A stretch of DNA of 15,491 bases from positions 1 through 15,491 of the forward strand of contig LSSL01005456.1 in the NCBI GenBank assembly GCA_001953115.1. The letters are read 5' to 3'. The stretch is from Smittium mucronatum. Lineage: Eukaryota; Kickxellomycota; Harpellomycetes; Harpellales; Legeriomycetaceae. The position numbers and the translations under genes are program-made. Positions 1 to 8,429 of this stretch are shown piece after piece. The notes under the pieces were generated by a model. It saw nothing but the letters and a program-made list of their open reading frames with translations, was not told where the DNA came from and ran no database searches. How positions within the stretch are numbered: position 1 is the stretch's first letter; every line of letters starts with the position of its first letter.

Positions 1-663
1 GTTATATCGATAAAATTTTCGTGATTTAAATATATGCTTGCGTCTCAATTAAACGAGATTTTCCCGTTTTTATGCGTTTTTGCTAATAAAATAAAATTAT
101 ATAATGTTTTTTCCCTTTTAGCCAAATGTCAATTTTAATTATCTTTTTCAAAAAATTCTAAAAAACTGCAGTTATATCGACTTATTTGGATTATAAATTC
201 AAACATACGCGTTTGTTATATTTAAGTGGGTATATTGCGTATATCTTCTAATATAACCCCAATTTTGAAAAAAAAAAAAAAACTAAAAACTAAATCATAC
301 ACAAGAAAATTTTGAAGATTTGTTTGGAGTAATTATAATAGTTTTAATTCGACTTTTTTTCCTTTTAATGAATATAGCTTAACCTACTTTTTTACGCAGT
401 TTTTTGATATATTTCATTTCGTGAAATAATTAACAGTTAGCACAATGTGTTTTTAGATATATTATAAATTCTTTTCGCATTATAAATTTGTTACTATTTT
501 CTAAATTTATATAATATATTATAATAATTGATTGATAATTTTTATCAAGTATAATAGCACCTATGAATTTTATTTTTCTCATTACATTTATCCCTATATT
601 TTAAAAAAAATTCGTAGATTGTTAATTATTTTTTTAAAAAAATAATTTTTAATAATCCCCGTT

Positions 664-683
664 AAAATAAAATAAAATAAAAT
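664..683. repeat. AAAAT microsatellite, four units
   Basis: Four perfect tandem copies of AAAAT are visible. This is a simple repeat typical of AT-rich intergenic DNA; no function is implied. Confidence 0.85.
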
Positions 684-907
684 TAAACATTAATAAGTCC
701 AGTTATTTTTATTTATTTCGTTTTTTGAGTTTATTTTAAAAGATAAAAGTTTAATTTTAATAATTATTAAATTCGGTTTATTGATTTTTTTTTTAAAATA
801 AATCCCTGGAATAATATAATTAAACCATTCTGTAAATAAAATAATACCAATTGTGTTTTTTTTCTCTTTTTCATTTTTTGGGATATAATCTCAGCATCTA
901 TAAGATG

Positions 908-924
908 CATATATATATATATAT
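908..924. repeat. AT dinucleotide microsatellite
   Basis: An uninterrupted alternating AT run of about 17 bases follows the word AAGATGC. It is a simple repeat likely to vary in length between isolates. Confidence 0.85.
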
Positions 925-1200
925 GATTATACTTATAATTTTTTTTAAAAAAGCCACAAATGTACCGATTTATGTCTCTATATGTTAAAAGTTTATCTAT
1001 TTTAGTTGGTATAGATAATTTTAGTAAATAGTTATGTATTTTCCAGAAAATATTTTATTTCTAGAATTGATTCAAAGAATTTTTTTCTAGATTTAATTAT
1101 TCTTCATTTTTAATTAAATAGCACTAATTCTACTCAACACAGGGAATAATATGAATATAAATCGTCTGTTAAACCCATTTATTTAGAATATTAAGCTATT

Positions 1201-1819
1201 TTACCACTTTGAGGGGCCTATCCATTTTTCAAATCTTAAAATATTTCTGCCAATTTCAGGATTATTTATTGAACTCTTAAAGATTCTAAATTCAAGCATT
1301 TGGCTTTCAAAGCGAAATTAAAGCTCACCAACTATTTATTTTTGCATGGAGTGTAAATGTTAGTCCCCTAATTCCAGTTAAGATTTTTTGAAACATTTTT
1401 TAGGTAGAGTATTAATTGAACTCTTAGTACCCGTAAACTTATAGTATTTTTTTTCAGATAGATCCCAATAAAGATCGAAAAAATATCCACTTGGTGCTGT
1501 TTGTATTTTGAATAAATCTGACTTGATTTTTTCTTAAAGAGGCGATTTTAAATTTTAAATTCGAGATAACATATTCCTCACAATGTGTGCCCAAAAATTA
1601 ATTCCTCTGGCATCATTTTCAAAATTTCTTATAAAGCATGAAAGTCAGATGTCGAATTTACCACCAAATACGCTACCTTGAAATAATCTCCATCGCCCTC
1701 AATTATTTTTTCGGAAATCCAGGAAAACGACTATTCTTTACTTTATGAATTAATTCCAGATAAAAGGAAGAAAATTCATATTGTTTTTGATTACTACCAT
1801 CACGAATATAGGATATCAT
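1201..1819 (-). pseudogene. Decayed minus-strand coding relic, possibly gag-like
   Basis: Three protein-like segments lie in order on the minus strand. From an ATG at 1819 to a stop at 1703-1705, 38 codons include YLELIHKVKNSRFPGF. Just before that stop the reading shifts frame into WISEKIIEGDGDYFKVAYLV, which meets one stop at 1629-1631 and continues to 1578. Further on, 1299 to 1201 reads a 32-residue piece ending EKWIGPSKW. Mixed polar/aromatic composition in otherwise AT-rich DNA, and continuity across frames, suggest a former gene with a frameshift and several stops. The pattern (aromatic blocks, FPGF, then SDFHAL and PEEL) loosely recalls retroelement gag-like proteins, but I cannot assign a family. 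The coding strand is inferred only from how protein-like the reading is. Confidence 0.4.
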
Positions 1820-2900
1820 ATATTATTCTGTCTTTATGTGGCATATAAGTGTATATTTTGAGAGTTTTTAAACATTTTTTTTCAAAAAAAAATGTGATTA
1901 TCATTATTAAGATTAAATTTCTGGTAAATATTTCCTCTAAAATTAAAATAAATCCCAACTTCGAATTAATTTTAACACTTTTTCAAATACATCGGAATTC
2001 AAAAATTTTATAGAAGAGCTTTTTCTGCCTTTTTTTCTCAATTTTGTAACCGATAAGCATACTAGATTATAATAGGATTAAATTAAATTGTTAGAAAATA
2101 TCCCTTTTATTTCTCAAAGTCTTTTTATTAAATCATAAATATTCAATAGCTGATTTGTAAGAGATATTTATGTTCCTTTTCCCAAGATTTCGGGATATGG
2201 CTCTATGAATTGTACGTTTTTTTTTAAATTTCAAAAATGAAATTAATTACTTTTAAGCTTTCTTGAAAATTATAGAATTCCTTCTTTTTGAATTCTTAGA
2301 ATATAAAAGTGTGTTTTCTAAGAAATTTTGTTTTTCTTATCTCAAAAATATGCCGAATTTTCCAACTTGTCGCCAATAAACCCTATTTAGGTCCAAATAT
2401 ACATTTTTAGCTTAGATTTTAATGATTTTATGATTTGTAAAAAATTACTCAATCTGATAAGATTTATTTTTTATTATATATTATAATAAAGGTATATATA
2501 TGATTATATTCGAAATTTATTCAGTTCAAATTATTATTGATATTTTAAAATTTAAGCGTTTAAAAGAGTAATATTTTGCTTTATACAAAAGTGGTATAAC
2601 GCGCATTTTTTTCATAGGTTGAGTATTGCTCTTTTTATTCTGAAATTACTGGCACTTTTGAAGATTATTTTACTCATTTTATGATTAATTACTCTAGTTT
2701 ATTATTTAATTTTATTTTAATGGTTGTTATTTTATATTTTATATTTTATATTTTATATTTTTATTTTAATATTTTTAAAATTCTGGGTTTAAGCTGTTTT
2801 ATAGTTTAGTTATGTACTTTTCGTGGGCTGGGATCATTATGCCGTGGCCTAAGTTTGTTATTTTAGTTTATTCTATCACTTAAAGATGGAATTACTCAAA
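1820..2900. other. AT-rich region without a recognised gene
   Basis: No convincing coding sequence is visible on either strand. The stretch contains a heptamer tandem array at 2734-2761, listed separately, and long T or A runs. Confidence 0.55.
2734..2761. repeat. Tandem heptamer ATATTTT, four copies
   Basis: Four perfect head-to-tail copies of ATATTTT are present, preceded by a partial copy (ATTTT). This is a minisatellite-like tract with no evidence of function. Confidence 0.85.
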
Positions 2901-2917
2901 TAGTATTATGAGCATGA

Positions 2918-3432
2918 TTGTTAGCGACCATATTTGATTCATTCCTGCGCTTGCTCTTGTGTATTTGCCCAGATATTTTTTCCTGGGGGGATGTGGCAGA
3001 AGATAGTGATAGTGATAGCAATATTTTTTTTTACATCTCTATCGAATTCCCTGCGATAATATATGACTTAGACCCACCATTCAAGTTGACCAGAGAACCA
3101 TTATTAGAAGATATTGGTATTATTTTTTGGGACATTCTTTAAGTTCTGGTACCAACCACCCGGCAATGTTCTTGCCTATTATTCCCACCACGGGAGATGT
3201 AAAAACTCTTAGCGTTTTCAGTACAGGGAGAAATCTGCAAAGTTTAGTTAAGCGGGGTGAAGGTGAAATACCTAACCTAAATTCTCTGTCATTTTAAGGC
3301 GATATGATCACTAGTGATTATATAATTAGAGTTTCTTCACCTTTAGCCACAGGCAAAAGTTTCGAAGCAAGGATTTATTCTAGTTTAACTGGTATAATGA
3401 ATCCGCTCCCGATAGTAGTAAAAATAAAATAA
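2918..3432 (+). pseudogene. Anonymous decayed plus-strand coding relic
   Basis: The block from about 2918 to 3432 is clearly less AT-rich than its flanks and stays readable for about 500 bases by changing frame once. One frame runs from 2918 (no ATG start) to the stop at 3140-3142 and includes YDLDPPFKLTREPLLED. A second frame opens at 3067 and runs through GTNHPAMFLPIIPTTGDV to a stop at 3295-3297. It resumes directly afterwards with DYIIRVSSPLATGKSFEA and ends at 3430-3432. A frameshift plus an in-frame stop indicate a dead gene or mobile-element fragment rather than an active gene. I do not recognise the family, and the strand is inferred from readability only. Confidence 0.35.
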
Positions 3433-4190
3433 TTTCTATAAGAATAAAAATATAAAATAAAATTAAAACTATAAGTTTATATTTCACGTAAATAATAAAA
3501 AATGAGACCCAAAAAATCATCTAATAATAATTTTCAGAAATTTTCAAATTTTTGCGGTCAAAAATGAGTGGTAGAGATAGGATATGCCAAATTTTTCATA
3601 ATATGTCGAAAGTTAACATTTAAAATTTAATATTTACTCAAGGATCCATCATAAAAATAAAACCACATCATTATAAGTAATTCCATATCAAAAAAATGTT
3701 TTTTTTATAAGTTAAAACTTTATTAGTCGATTCAATAAAAAAATAACAAATACGCGAAAATACATCGGTATGATTAATACCTTTTGTTTTCAGTTCATTG
3801 CTTAGACAGCAAGATTTTTAACATTTAAGGTCACTAAAACTTCTGACATTAAATAAAATATCACTCATTCTTTTAATTTGTCAGAAATATGGTGTTTTTT
3901 TCACTATTTGAATTTATTTTTATATTTTTATGATATAAACGTTTTTTATGGGTAGAATAAGTGCAACATATGGGGATGAGTATAATTTAATCTTATTAAA
4001 AATATATAATCGGTTAAAAGATCTTTTATTGTTTTGTTTTTTGAATTTAGAATTGTTCATAATATATTTTTGTAAATGTTATTGATATAGCAAAAAAAAA
4101 AGTTATTCAATTTATACATGAAATTATTTCACGATAGTAGGATGAAGTTGAAATTTAGTACAATACTACAAACAACAGCCGAAAAATAGC
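3433..4190. other. AT-rich intergenic stretch, nothing recognised
   Basis: Only short chance reading frames and A/T homopolymers are seen on both strands. Confidence 0.55.
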
Positions 4191-4208
4191 AATGGGTGGC
4201 TGAAACCT

Positions 4209-5730
4209 ATGATAATTAGCGAAATTCTACATAAATTGATTGGAATTTATGCTAGCCCAAGTAAAACATCTAATGTGCTAAAGAATCTTCCATATTCAGA
4301 GATGAGGTTTAGAAATATTTTGGATGAAACTGAGTTTGTTAGAAGCATTCAAAGCATCTTCATAGGCCGTTGGGGTGGGGGGGGGGGTAGGTCCTCTTGT
4401 AGCCAACTGAAAGGATGGAGGTGTTGATTCTAATAGAGACAAAATTATAAACTCCCTTTATGGTGTCTTTAGTGAGAACTTGATAGCGTGGATGTCATAA
4501 AAATATCAAAGCGTTGGTATTTTTAATGTTTTTATGACAGTTTCGGTGTTTAGAGGTTTATTTATGATAGCTCATTCAATTAAAAATAGAATTTTTGGAA
4601 CGGATGCGAGAGATGTTTGGGGTTTCTTGTTGTCACAAAGTTCTTGGTCTTTTGAATGTGGTACTTTTTTTGATTTTCTCAATCTTGTTGCTAATAGTAT
4701 TTCTTATGAAAGCCTTCTTAACAGCCCGGGTTTTGTGCTTACATAGTTATTTTTCGCGACTAGAGGTGTAATATATCGAGTATAAGATCCATCTAGATTT
4801 TTTTAAAATCTCACACAGGCGCAAAGTTGGAGTTTCGATTTTCTTGATGGATACATCGCATTTTTTGATAGTGAAGGAGAGAATAAGAAATAATATAAAG
4901 CTTAGGATTTAATCGCATCTTTTTCAAGAGTCTCCCAGTCCTTGATAGAAGTAAATGAGGTTTAATATCCTTAACATTATTATCCCAAGCAAGCCGGATA
5001 CCATCAGTTCTAGCAACAAAGGTTTTATAATAAGCAGAAATCAAAGAAGCCGAAAGCTGTCAATTTTTCTTACGGAACAACATGGAGAAATTGCAGTAGC
5101 AATTTTGGTATAAAACAGAGTGCACAAACGAGCCTTTTATTTGGAGATAAATATTGTAACACTCATTTTTATATAGAGAGTGGCAACCAGACAGCAAGCT
5201 TAATGGACTTAAAATCTTTTTCAATTATACCAATTTATAATTTTTATCTTCAAAAAGAAAAGATAATTGACTAATAACAAGTTTCAAGATGAAGAGATCG
5301 GTAAACAAGTTTCTTTCCATTGGCAGTTGCGAAAATCTAGACTCTTTACGTCAGAAGTATTTGGACTGCATTTAATTGCTAGTTTGAAGAGTTGAGAAGG
5401 ATAGTTATGTTAAAAACCCTAGAATGTTGGTTAATAGCATTGGGATATATAAATCTCATCATAAGAACTCTTCATTGATGTATAAGCCTAACATGCTCAG
5501 GTCACTTATTATACCATAGGAGATTGCACTTGGACGGGATATCTTGTCAAATTTGAATTTGCAGTGGCGAGAATAAAAAAAAGGGTGCTTAGTTGTATTA
5601 TTAAGAGCAGATTTTTTTTCCTATTTGGACGGGAGAAATCTTCTTTCCCTTTCCAGCGATGGGCTTCTTGGCTGGAGCCGTTTTATTTAGATTTAAAGGT
5701 AAAGATGAGCTAAAAAGACCGGACTCGAAA
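4209..5730. pseudogene. Degenerate transposon-like island, strand uncertain
   Basis: This 1.5-kb block has more G and C than its surroundings and many short readable segments on both strands. Plus-strand pieces run from 4209 (ILHKLIGIYASPSKTSN) and from an ATG at 4534 (GTDARDVWGFLLSQSS). Minus-strand pieces include 4746-4633 (HKTRAVKKAFIRNTISNKIE), 5044-4811 (LAWDNNVKDIKPHLLLSR) and a basic stretch around 5690-5610 (APAKKPIAGKGKKISPVQ). No piece is long or free of neighbouring stops, so no intact gene is called. Basic linkers like those on the minus strand are common in retroelement polyproteins, which is why I favour an old retroelement insertion, but I could not identify reverse transcriptase, integrase or transposase motifs. 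Confidence 0.3.
4372..4387 (+). repeat. G-run: G4, T, G11
   Basis: Four G, one T and an uninterrupted run of eleven G, followed by TAGG, sit inside strongly AT-rich DNA. Such a run can form four-stranded DNA or slip during replication; neither is shown by the sequence alone. Confidence 0.85.
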
Positions 5731-5776
5731 GTGCTATGACGTGGATAATTGTCTAGAGAGCTGCATTTCGTATAGC

Positions 5777-5800
5777 TTTTTTTTTGGGGGGGGGGGAGGG
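5777..5800 (+). repeat. T9-G11-A-G3 homopolymer block
   Basis: Nine T are followed directly by eleven G, one A and three G. The run length and strand of G match the tract at 4377-4387, about 1.4 kb away. Confidence 0.85.
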
Positions 5801-6122
5801 TTTTCGGCTTTTATTGAATTGGGGAATATCTATTTTTACATTTCTTTGATGGAGGGATTTAAAAATACTAAAATCAGAGCCCCTAAATTTAAAACGCGGT
5901 TTTGCTAAATGTTCACAGTGCAAACATTTATGGATATAATTTTTATATATCTACACTATCGCTTTAGTAAATAAGATCTTTGAATTATCATAAACGTATC
6001 TTTTCGCTATTAAACATATTTTTAGTTATTTTTTATTACAAATTTGACTATTAATTATCTATTGAAACAATTAATTTGGGACACTTGCTTTCATAAACCA
6101 ATTCTAATTGAGTTTCCATTCC
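5801..6122. other. Intergenic stretch before the first MITE
   Basis: No gene is visible. A small inverted repeat (AAATGTT and AACATTT about 9 nt apart, near 5910-5930) is the only structure noted and is within what AT-rich DNA gives by chance. Confidence 0.5.
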
Positions 6123-6126
6123 TTAA

Positions 6127-6290
6127 CCCTTTCAGGGGCAATGGTAAAAAAAATGGCGTTCACTTTTTGCTCAATGTTTTCATTAGACTAATATTATTTG
6201 TATACCATTGGATAAATATAAAAGTTAGGCCAATTGAGATTTCTACTTTACACAAATAGGAGTGAATCTTAAATTTGGGCCCGGAAAGGG
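6127..6290 (+). mobile_element. piggyBac-type MITE, copy E1 (intact TTAA flanks)
   Basis: A 164-bp element is flanked on both sides by TTAA (6123-6126 and 6291-6294). It starts CCCTTTCAGGGGC and ends GGGCCCGGAAAGGG, so its ends are inverted repeats matching at 11 of 13 positions. TTAA target duplications and ends beginning CCC are hallmarks of the piggyBac superfamily. There is no room for a transposase, so it would be mobilised by one encoded elsewhere. The inside shares ordered blocks (ATGGTA, CTCAATG, TTGTATACC, ACAAATAG) with copies at 7264, 7981 and 8184, which shows a dispersed family rather than a chance palindrome. This is the best-preserved copy. Confidence 0.8.
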
Positions 6291-6373
6291 TTAAACGAAT
6301 GGGTGTAATTTTAAATTTACACGAATATAAAAACCCACCATCCAGTAATTTGTTTAGCAAAAAAAAGATCCTT

Positions 6374-6416
6374 ATCATAAAGAATCTACCACATTTTAGG
6401 ATAATATCTTTATGAT
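6374..6416. repeat. Perfect 10-bp inverted repeat
   Basis: ATCATAAAGA at 6374-6383 is matched by its reverse complement TCTTTATGAT at 6407-6416, with a 23-nt loop. It lies just upstream of the GATCAGAC repeat start and may be a subterminal structure of that repeat. Confidence 0.5.
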
Positions 6417-6602
6417 CAGACTTTTTTCTATATCTATCTATACCATTGGCTGGATTGGCTTTTATATCGCCAAAAAACCAGTAAAAATAAATATAGCATT
6501 TATTCGAAAATTGTTTATCCATTTTGCAAATAGAAACAATAATATTTTGGCGTATAATTTTTGGTGACAGGACTATTGATCCATTTGGGAGACTTTTTAT
6601 AA
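6414..6602 (+). repeat. GATCAGAC repeat family, copy C (truncated)
   Basis: The copy begins GATCAGACTTTTTT. About 110 bases in, it carries a block (GCAAATAGAAAC then ATTTTGG) that lines up at the same spacing with copies A and B (CCAATAGAAAA and CCAATGGAAAG). It is cut off where copy A begins, giving a head-to-tail pair. No coding capacity and no obvious terminal inverted repeat is visible. Confidence 0.45.
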
Positions 6603-6850
6603 GACCAGACTTTTTTTACTATTTTAATTATTGGGTGAAAATTAATAAATCTTTACTCTAAACCAATAAATTTGTGAATAAATCTGAATCTAATAGCATT
6701 TCCAATTATTCCAATAGAAAATTTCTTTGGAGATTGTATTTACCCAACAGTTTTATAGAATATCAATCTAGTACATCTCCAAATTAGGAAAGTAGTAAAT
6801 TTTTAATCGAGAAATGTCCGCTCTCAAAAATAAACTCCAATTTACATTGC
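6603..6850 (+). repeat. GATCAGAC repeat family, copy A
   Basis: It begins GACCAGACTTTTTTT. Ordered blocks shared with copy B include CCAATAGAAAA..TTTGGAGATT, about 110 bases in, and a segment near 6776-6826 containing CCAAATTAG and AGTAGTAAA. Spacing between blocks differs by only a few bases over ~250 bp, so these are diverged copies of one sequence. The family is unidentified. Confidence 0.55.
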
Positions 6851-7263
6851 ACCTACTTTTTCGCCACTTAAAATGAACGATTAAGACGTGAAAGTAAAAT
6901 AGCGTAATTTGAGAAATTAGCAAATTCTGTTTGCAAAAAAACTGTTAATTATTCAAAGCAGTTGGCTGATCCAGAAGGTGAAATGTGCAGGAGGTCAATA
7001 GTTCTGACACCATAATTATTCATTGCTCAATAATAGTACTTATTTATTTTTGGAACGTTTCCGAATTGGGGGCAGTAAAAGCTTATTAACCATTTATCAT
7101 CGGGATGTCTGTATAATTCGATTTGTGAGAGTCAAATAGTCCAATTTGTGAGTTGTGATCAAATAAATAACGGAATGTAAAATTATCTTATTTAAACATA
7201 ATCAGAGTAAATATTGGCTATTTATGATGGTTCAATTAAGCCATATGACCGATCATGAGTTAG
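6851..7263. other. Spacer between repeats, no gene
   Basis: No coding sequence is visible. A weak MITE-like start (GTTTCCGAATTGGGGGCAGT near 7049-7070) was considered but not accepted. Confidence 0.5.
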
Positions 7264-7429
7264 CCCTTTCAGGACCCAAATGTGAGCCTCATCTCCATTG
7301 TCATTTATCAACCATTTCAATTGGTTAAATATATTTATTTATCCAATAACGCGTAATAATAACAATTTTTTTAATGATAAAATTGAATAAAAAATGAAAG
7401 CTATTTTCGTACCATCGACCCTGAAAGAG
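7264..7429 (-). mobile_element. piggyBac-type MITE, copy E3 (degenerate flanks)
   Basis: A 166-bp element starts CCCTTTCAGGACCC and ends GACCCTGAAAGAG. Read on the minus strand it has the same head as E1 (CTCTTTCAGGG then ATGGTAC) and shares TTGGATAAATA and CCAATTGA at the E1 spacing. Its flanks are TTAG and TTCT, one to two changes away from TTAA, and the last base of the terminal CCC/GGG is mutated on the right. It is therefore an old copy in the opposite orientation to E1. Confidence 0.65.
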
Positions 7430-7608
7430 TTCTAGAATTTCATTTGACATAAAAATTAAATATCCAATGAGGTGTGAATGAAATGTCTAATAATATAAAA
7501 GGGCGCAAAAATTGGCAATTAGTCTTTTTCCGGTCCAAATATATATAGAATTATTATTTGTGCACCTGAAAAATTTCTATTCAATGATATATGAAAGATT
7601 CTTTTCAA
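7430..7608. other. Spacer, possible MITE debris
   Basis: AT-rich, no gene. A segment with GGTGTGAATGA near 7470 resembles one inside copy E4 (GGTGTGAATTGA near 8060), so some of this may be a further, heavily eroded copy. Confidence 0.3.
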
Positions 7609-7876
7609 GATCAGACTTTTTTTTGCCGAGTAAACTATTTGCTACAAACAAATTTAATCATCGGCAAGTCAATAAAAAGTAGAAAACCTAGCTTAAGCTA
7701 ATCATTTTTCAAAATTTTGCCAATGGAAAGTTGTTTTGAGATTCCAAGCTAGGATTATACAATGACTTGATGATTTACCTTTGTGCCATATTTCCAAATT
7801 AGACATGTAGTAAAAATTTAATATGGAAGGTCTACTCAACTAGAATCCTCCATGTAAAATTATCCCAATTTAAATC
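7609..7876 (+). repeat. GATCAGAC repeat family, copy B
   Basis: It begins GATCAGACTTTTTTTT and matches copy A block by block: TCAATAAA about 60 bases in, CCAATGGAAAG..TTGAGATT about 115 bases in, and TTTCCAAATTAGACATG followed by GTAGTAAA about 185 bases in. The end is not sharply defined because the following DNA merges with a MITE fragment. Confidence 0.55.
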
Positions 7877-7879
7877 ATC

Positions 7880-7949
7880 AGTTGTTAATAAATACTATTA
7901 TTGGTTAAAAAATAGCGAACATTTTTGTATCCCCTAACTTGAAAGAATT
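7880..7949 (-). mobile_element. piggyBac-type MITE fragment E5
   Basis: Only the head end is recognisable. Read on the minus strand from about 7949 it runs TTCTTTCAAG then GGGGATACAAAAATG, parallel to CCCTTTCAGGG then ATGGTACAAAAATGG of copy E2. The other end is lost into the adjacent repeat. It lies about 30 bp from copy E4. Confidence 0.4.
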
Positions 7950-7980
7950 CATGATAGCACAACCAGGCCTAATCATGGTA

Positions 7981-8139
7981 GCCTTTCCTAACTAAAATTT
8001 TATTCAACTCCTATTTGTTAAAATTAATATTTCCTATTCGTTAGTTGTAAAAGTTAAAACATCTATTGGTGTGAATTGATAATTGAATGTTTTTATTGAC
8101 TGAAACTGATAATCGTTTTTGCCACAGGTCCTGAAAGGG
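7981..8139 (-). mobile_element. piggyBac-type MITE, copy E4 (degenerate flanks)
   Basis: A 159-bp element runs from GCCTTTCC to GGTCCTGAAAGGG. Read on the minus strand its head is CCCTTTCAGG and its tail contains AACAAATAGGAGTTGAAT, closely matching CACAAATAGGAGTGAAT in E1. The flanks (GGTA and ACAG) no longer show TTAA, and the tail has lost its first C, which indicates age. Confidence 0.55.
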
Positions 8140-8183
8140 ACAGTTCTAACATATCGGAGGACACATTGCTCTTTGGATATTAA

Positions 8184-8344
8184 CCCTTTCCGGGCTCACT
8201 CTTTCCTCACTTCTATTTGTTTACTTTAACGATTTGGATTGACCAAGTCCTTTGATTTATTTAAAGGTATACAAGTATTATTAATATAATATTAGCATTG
8301 AGTGGTGAATGAATGCCATTTTTGTACCATCATCCCTGAAAGGG
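8184..8344 (-). mobile_element. piggyBac-type MITE, copy E2 (TTAA / TCAA flanks)
   Basis: A 161-bp element starts CCCTTTCCGGGCTCA right after TTAA (8180-8183) and ends CATCCCTGAAAGGG, followed by TCAA, which is one change from TTAA. In reverse it aligns with E1 along most of its length: CCCTTTCAGGG, ATGGTA, AATGGC, TTCA, CTCAATG, TTGTATACC and ACAAATAG follow in the same order at almost the same spacing. Ends and target are those expected for piggyBac; the element has no coding capacity. Confidence 0.75.
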
Positions 8345-8385
8345 TCAAAAGGTTAAACGCACCATAAATAGGCATCGATTTATTG

Positions 8386-8425
8386 TACAAATAGGTGCTC
8401 ATCATATTTTTGGGCATAGGGACTA
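8386..8425 (+). mobile_element. piggyBac-type MITE tail fragment E7
   Basis: ACAAATAGG, then a short AT stretch, then TTTTTGGGCATAGGGACTAA follow the tail of E1 (ACAAATAGG ... TTTGGGCCCGGAAAGGGTTAA) at the same spacing. The head half is missing. It lies only 40 bp beyond E2. Confidence 0.4.
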
Positions 8426-8429
8426 AAAA

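Larger units (their letters stand above)
1..1200. other. AT-rich intergenic region without a recognised gene
   Basis: No reading frame of useful length or recognisable similarity is visible on either strand. The stretch is dominated by A and T runs and holds two simple repeats, listed separately. It may be decayed transposon sequence, but nothing is readable enough to say so. Confidence 0.6.

Noticed and set aside
6044..6259. Plus-strand 71-codon open frame
   Set aside because: It overlaps the left junction of MITE E1, lacks an ATG at its first codon and has no recognisable content.
6304..6323. Near-palindrome GTGTAATTTTAAATTTACAC
   Set aside because: It has mismatches near the centre and its A/T-rich core arises easily by chance in such DNA; no second copy was found.
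6160..6522. Minus-strand 120-codon open frame with an ATG
   Set aside because: It runs from copy C of the GATCAGAC repeat across the TTAA junction into MITE E1, so it joins unrelated repeats. Its composition (many K, I, F, Y) is what AT-rich DNA gives, and no domain is visible.
7049..7210. Possible MITE head at GTTTCCGAATTGGGGGCAGT
   Set aside because: The match needs several mismatches and an insertion, and no matching tail lies 155-170 bp away.
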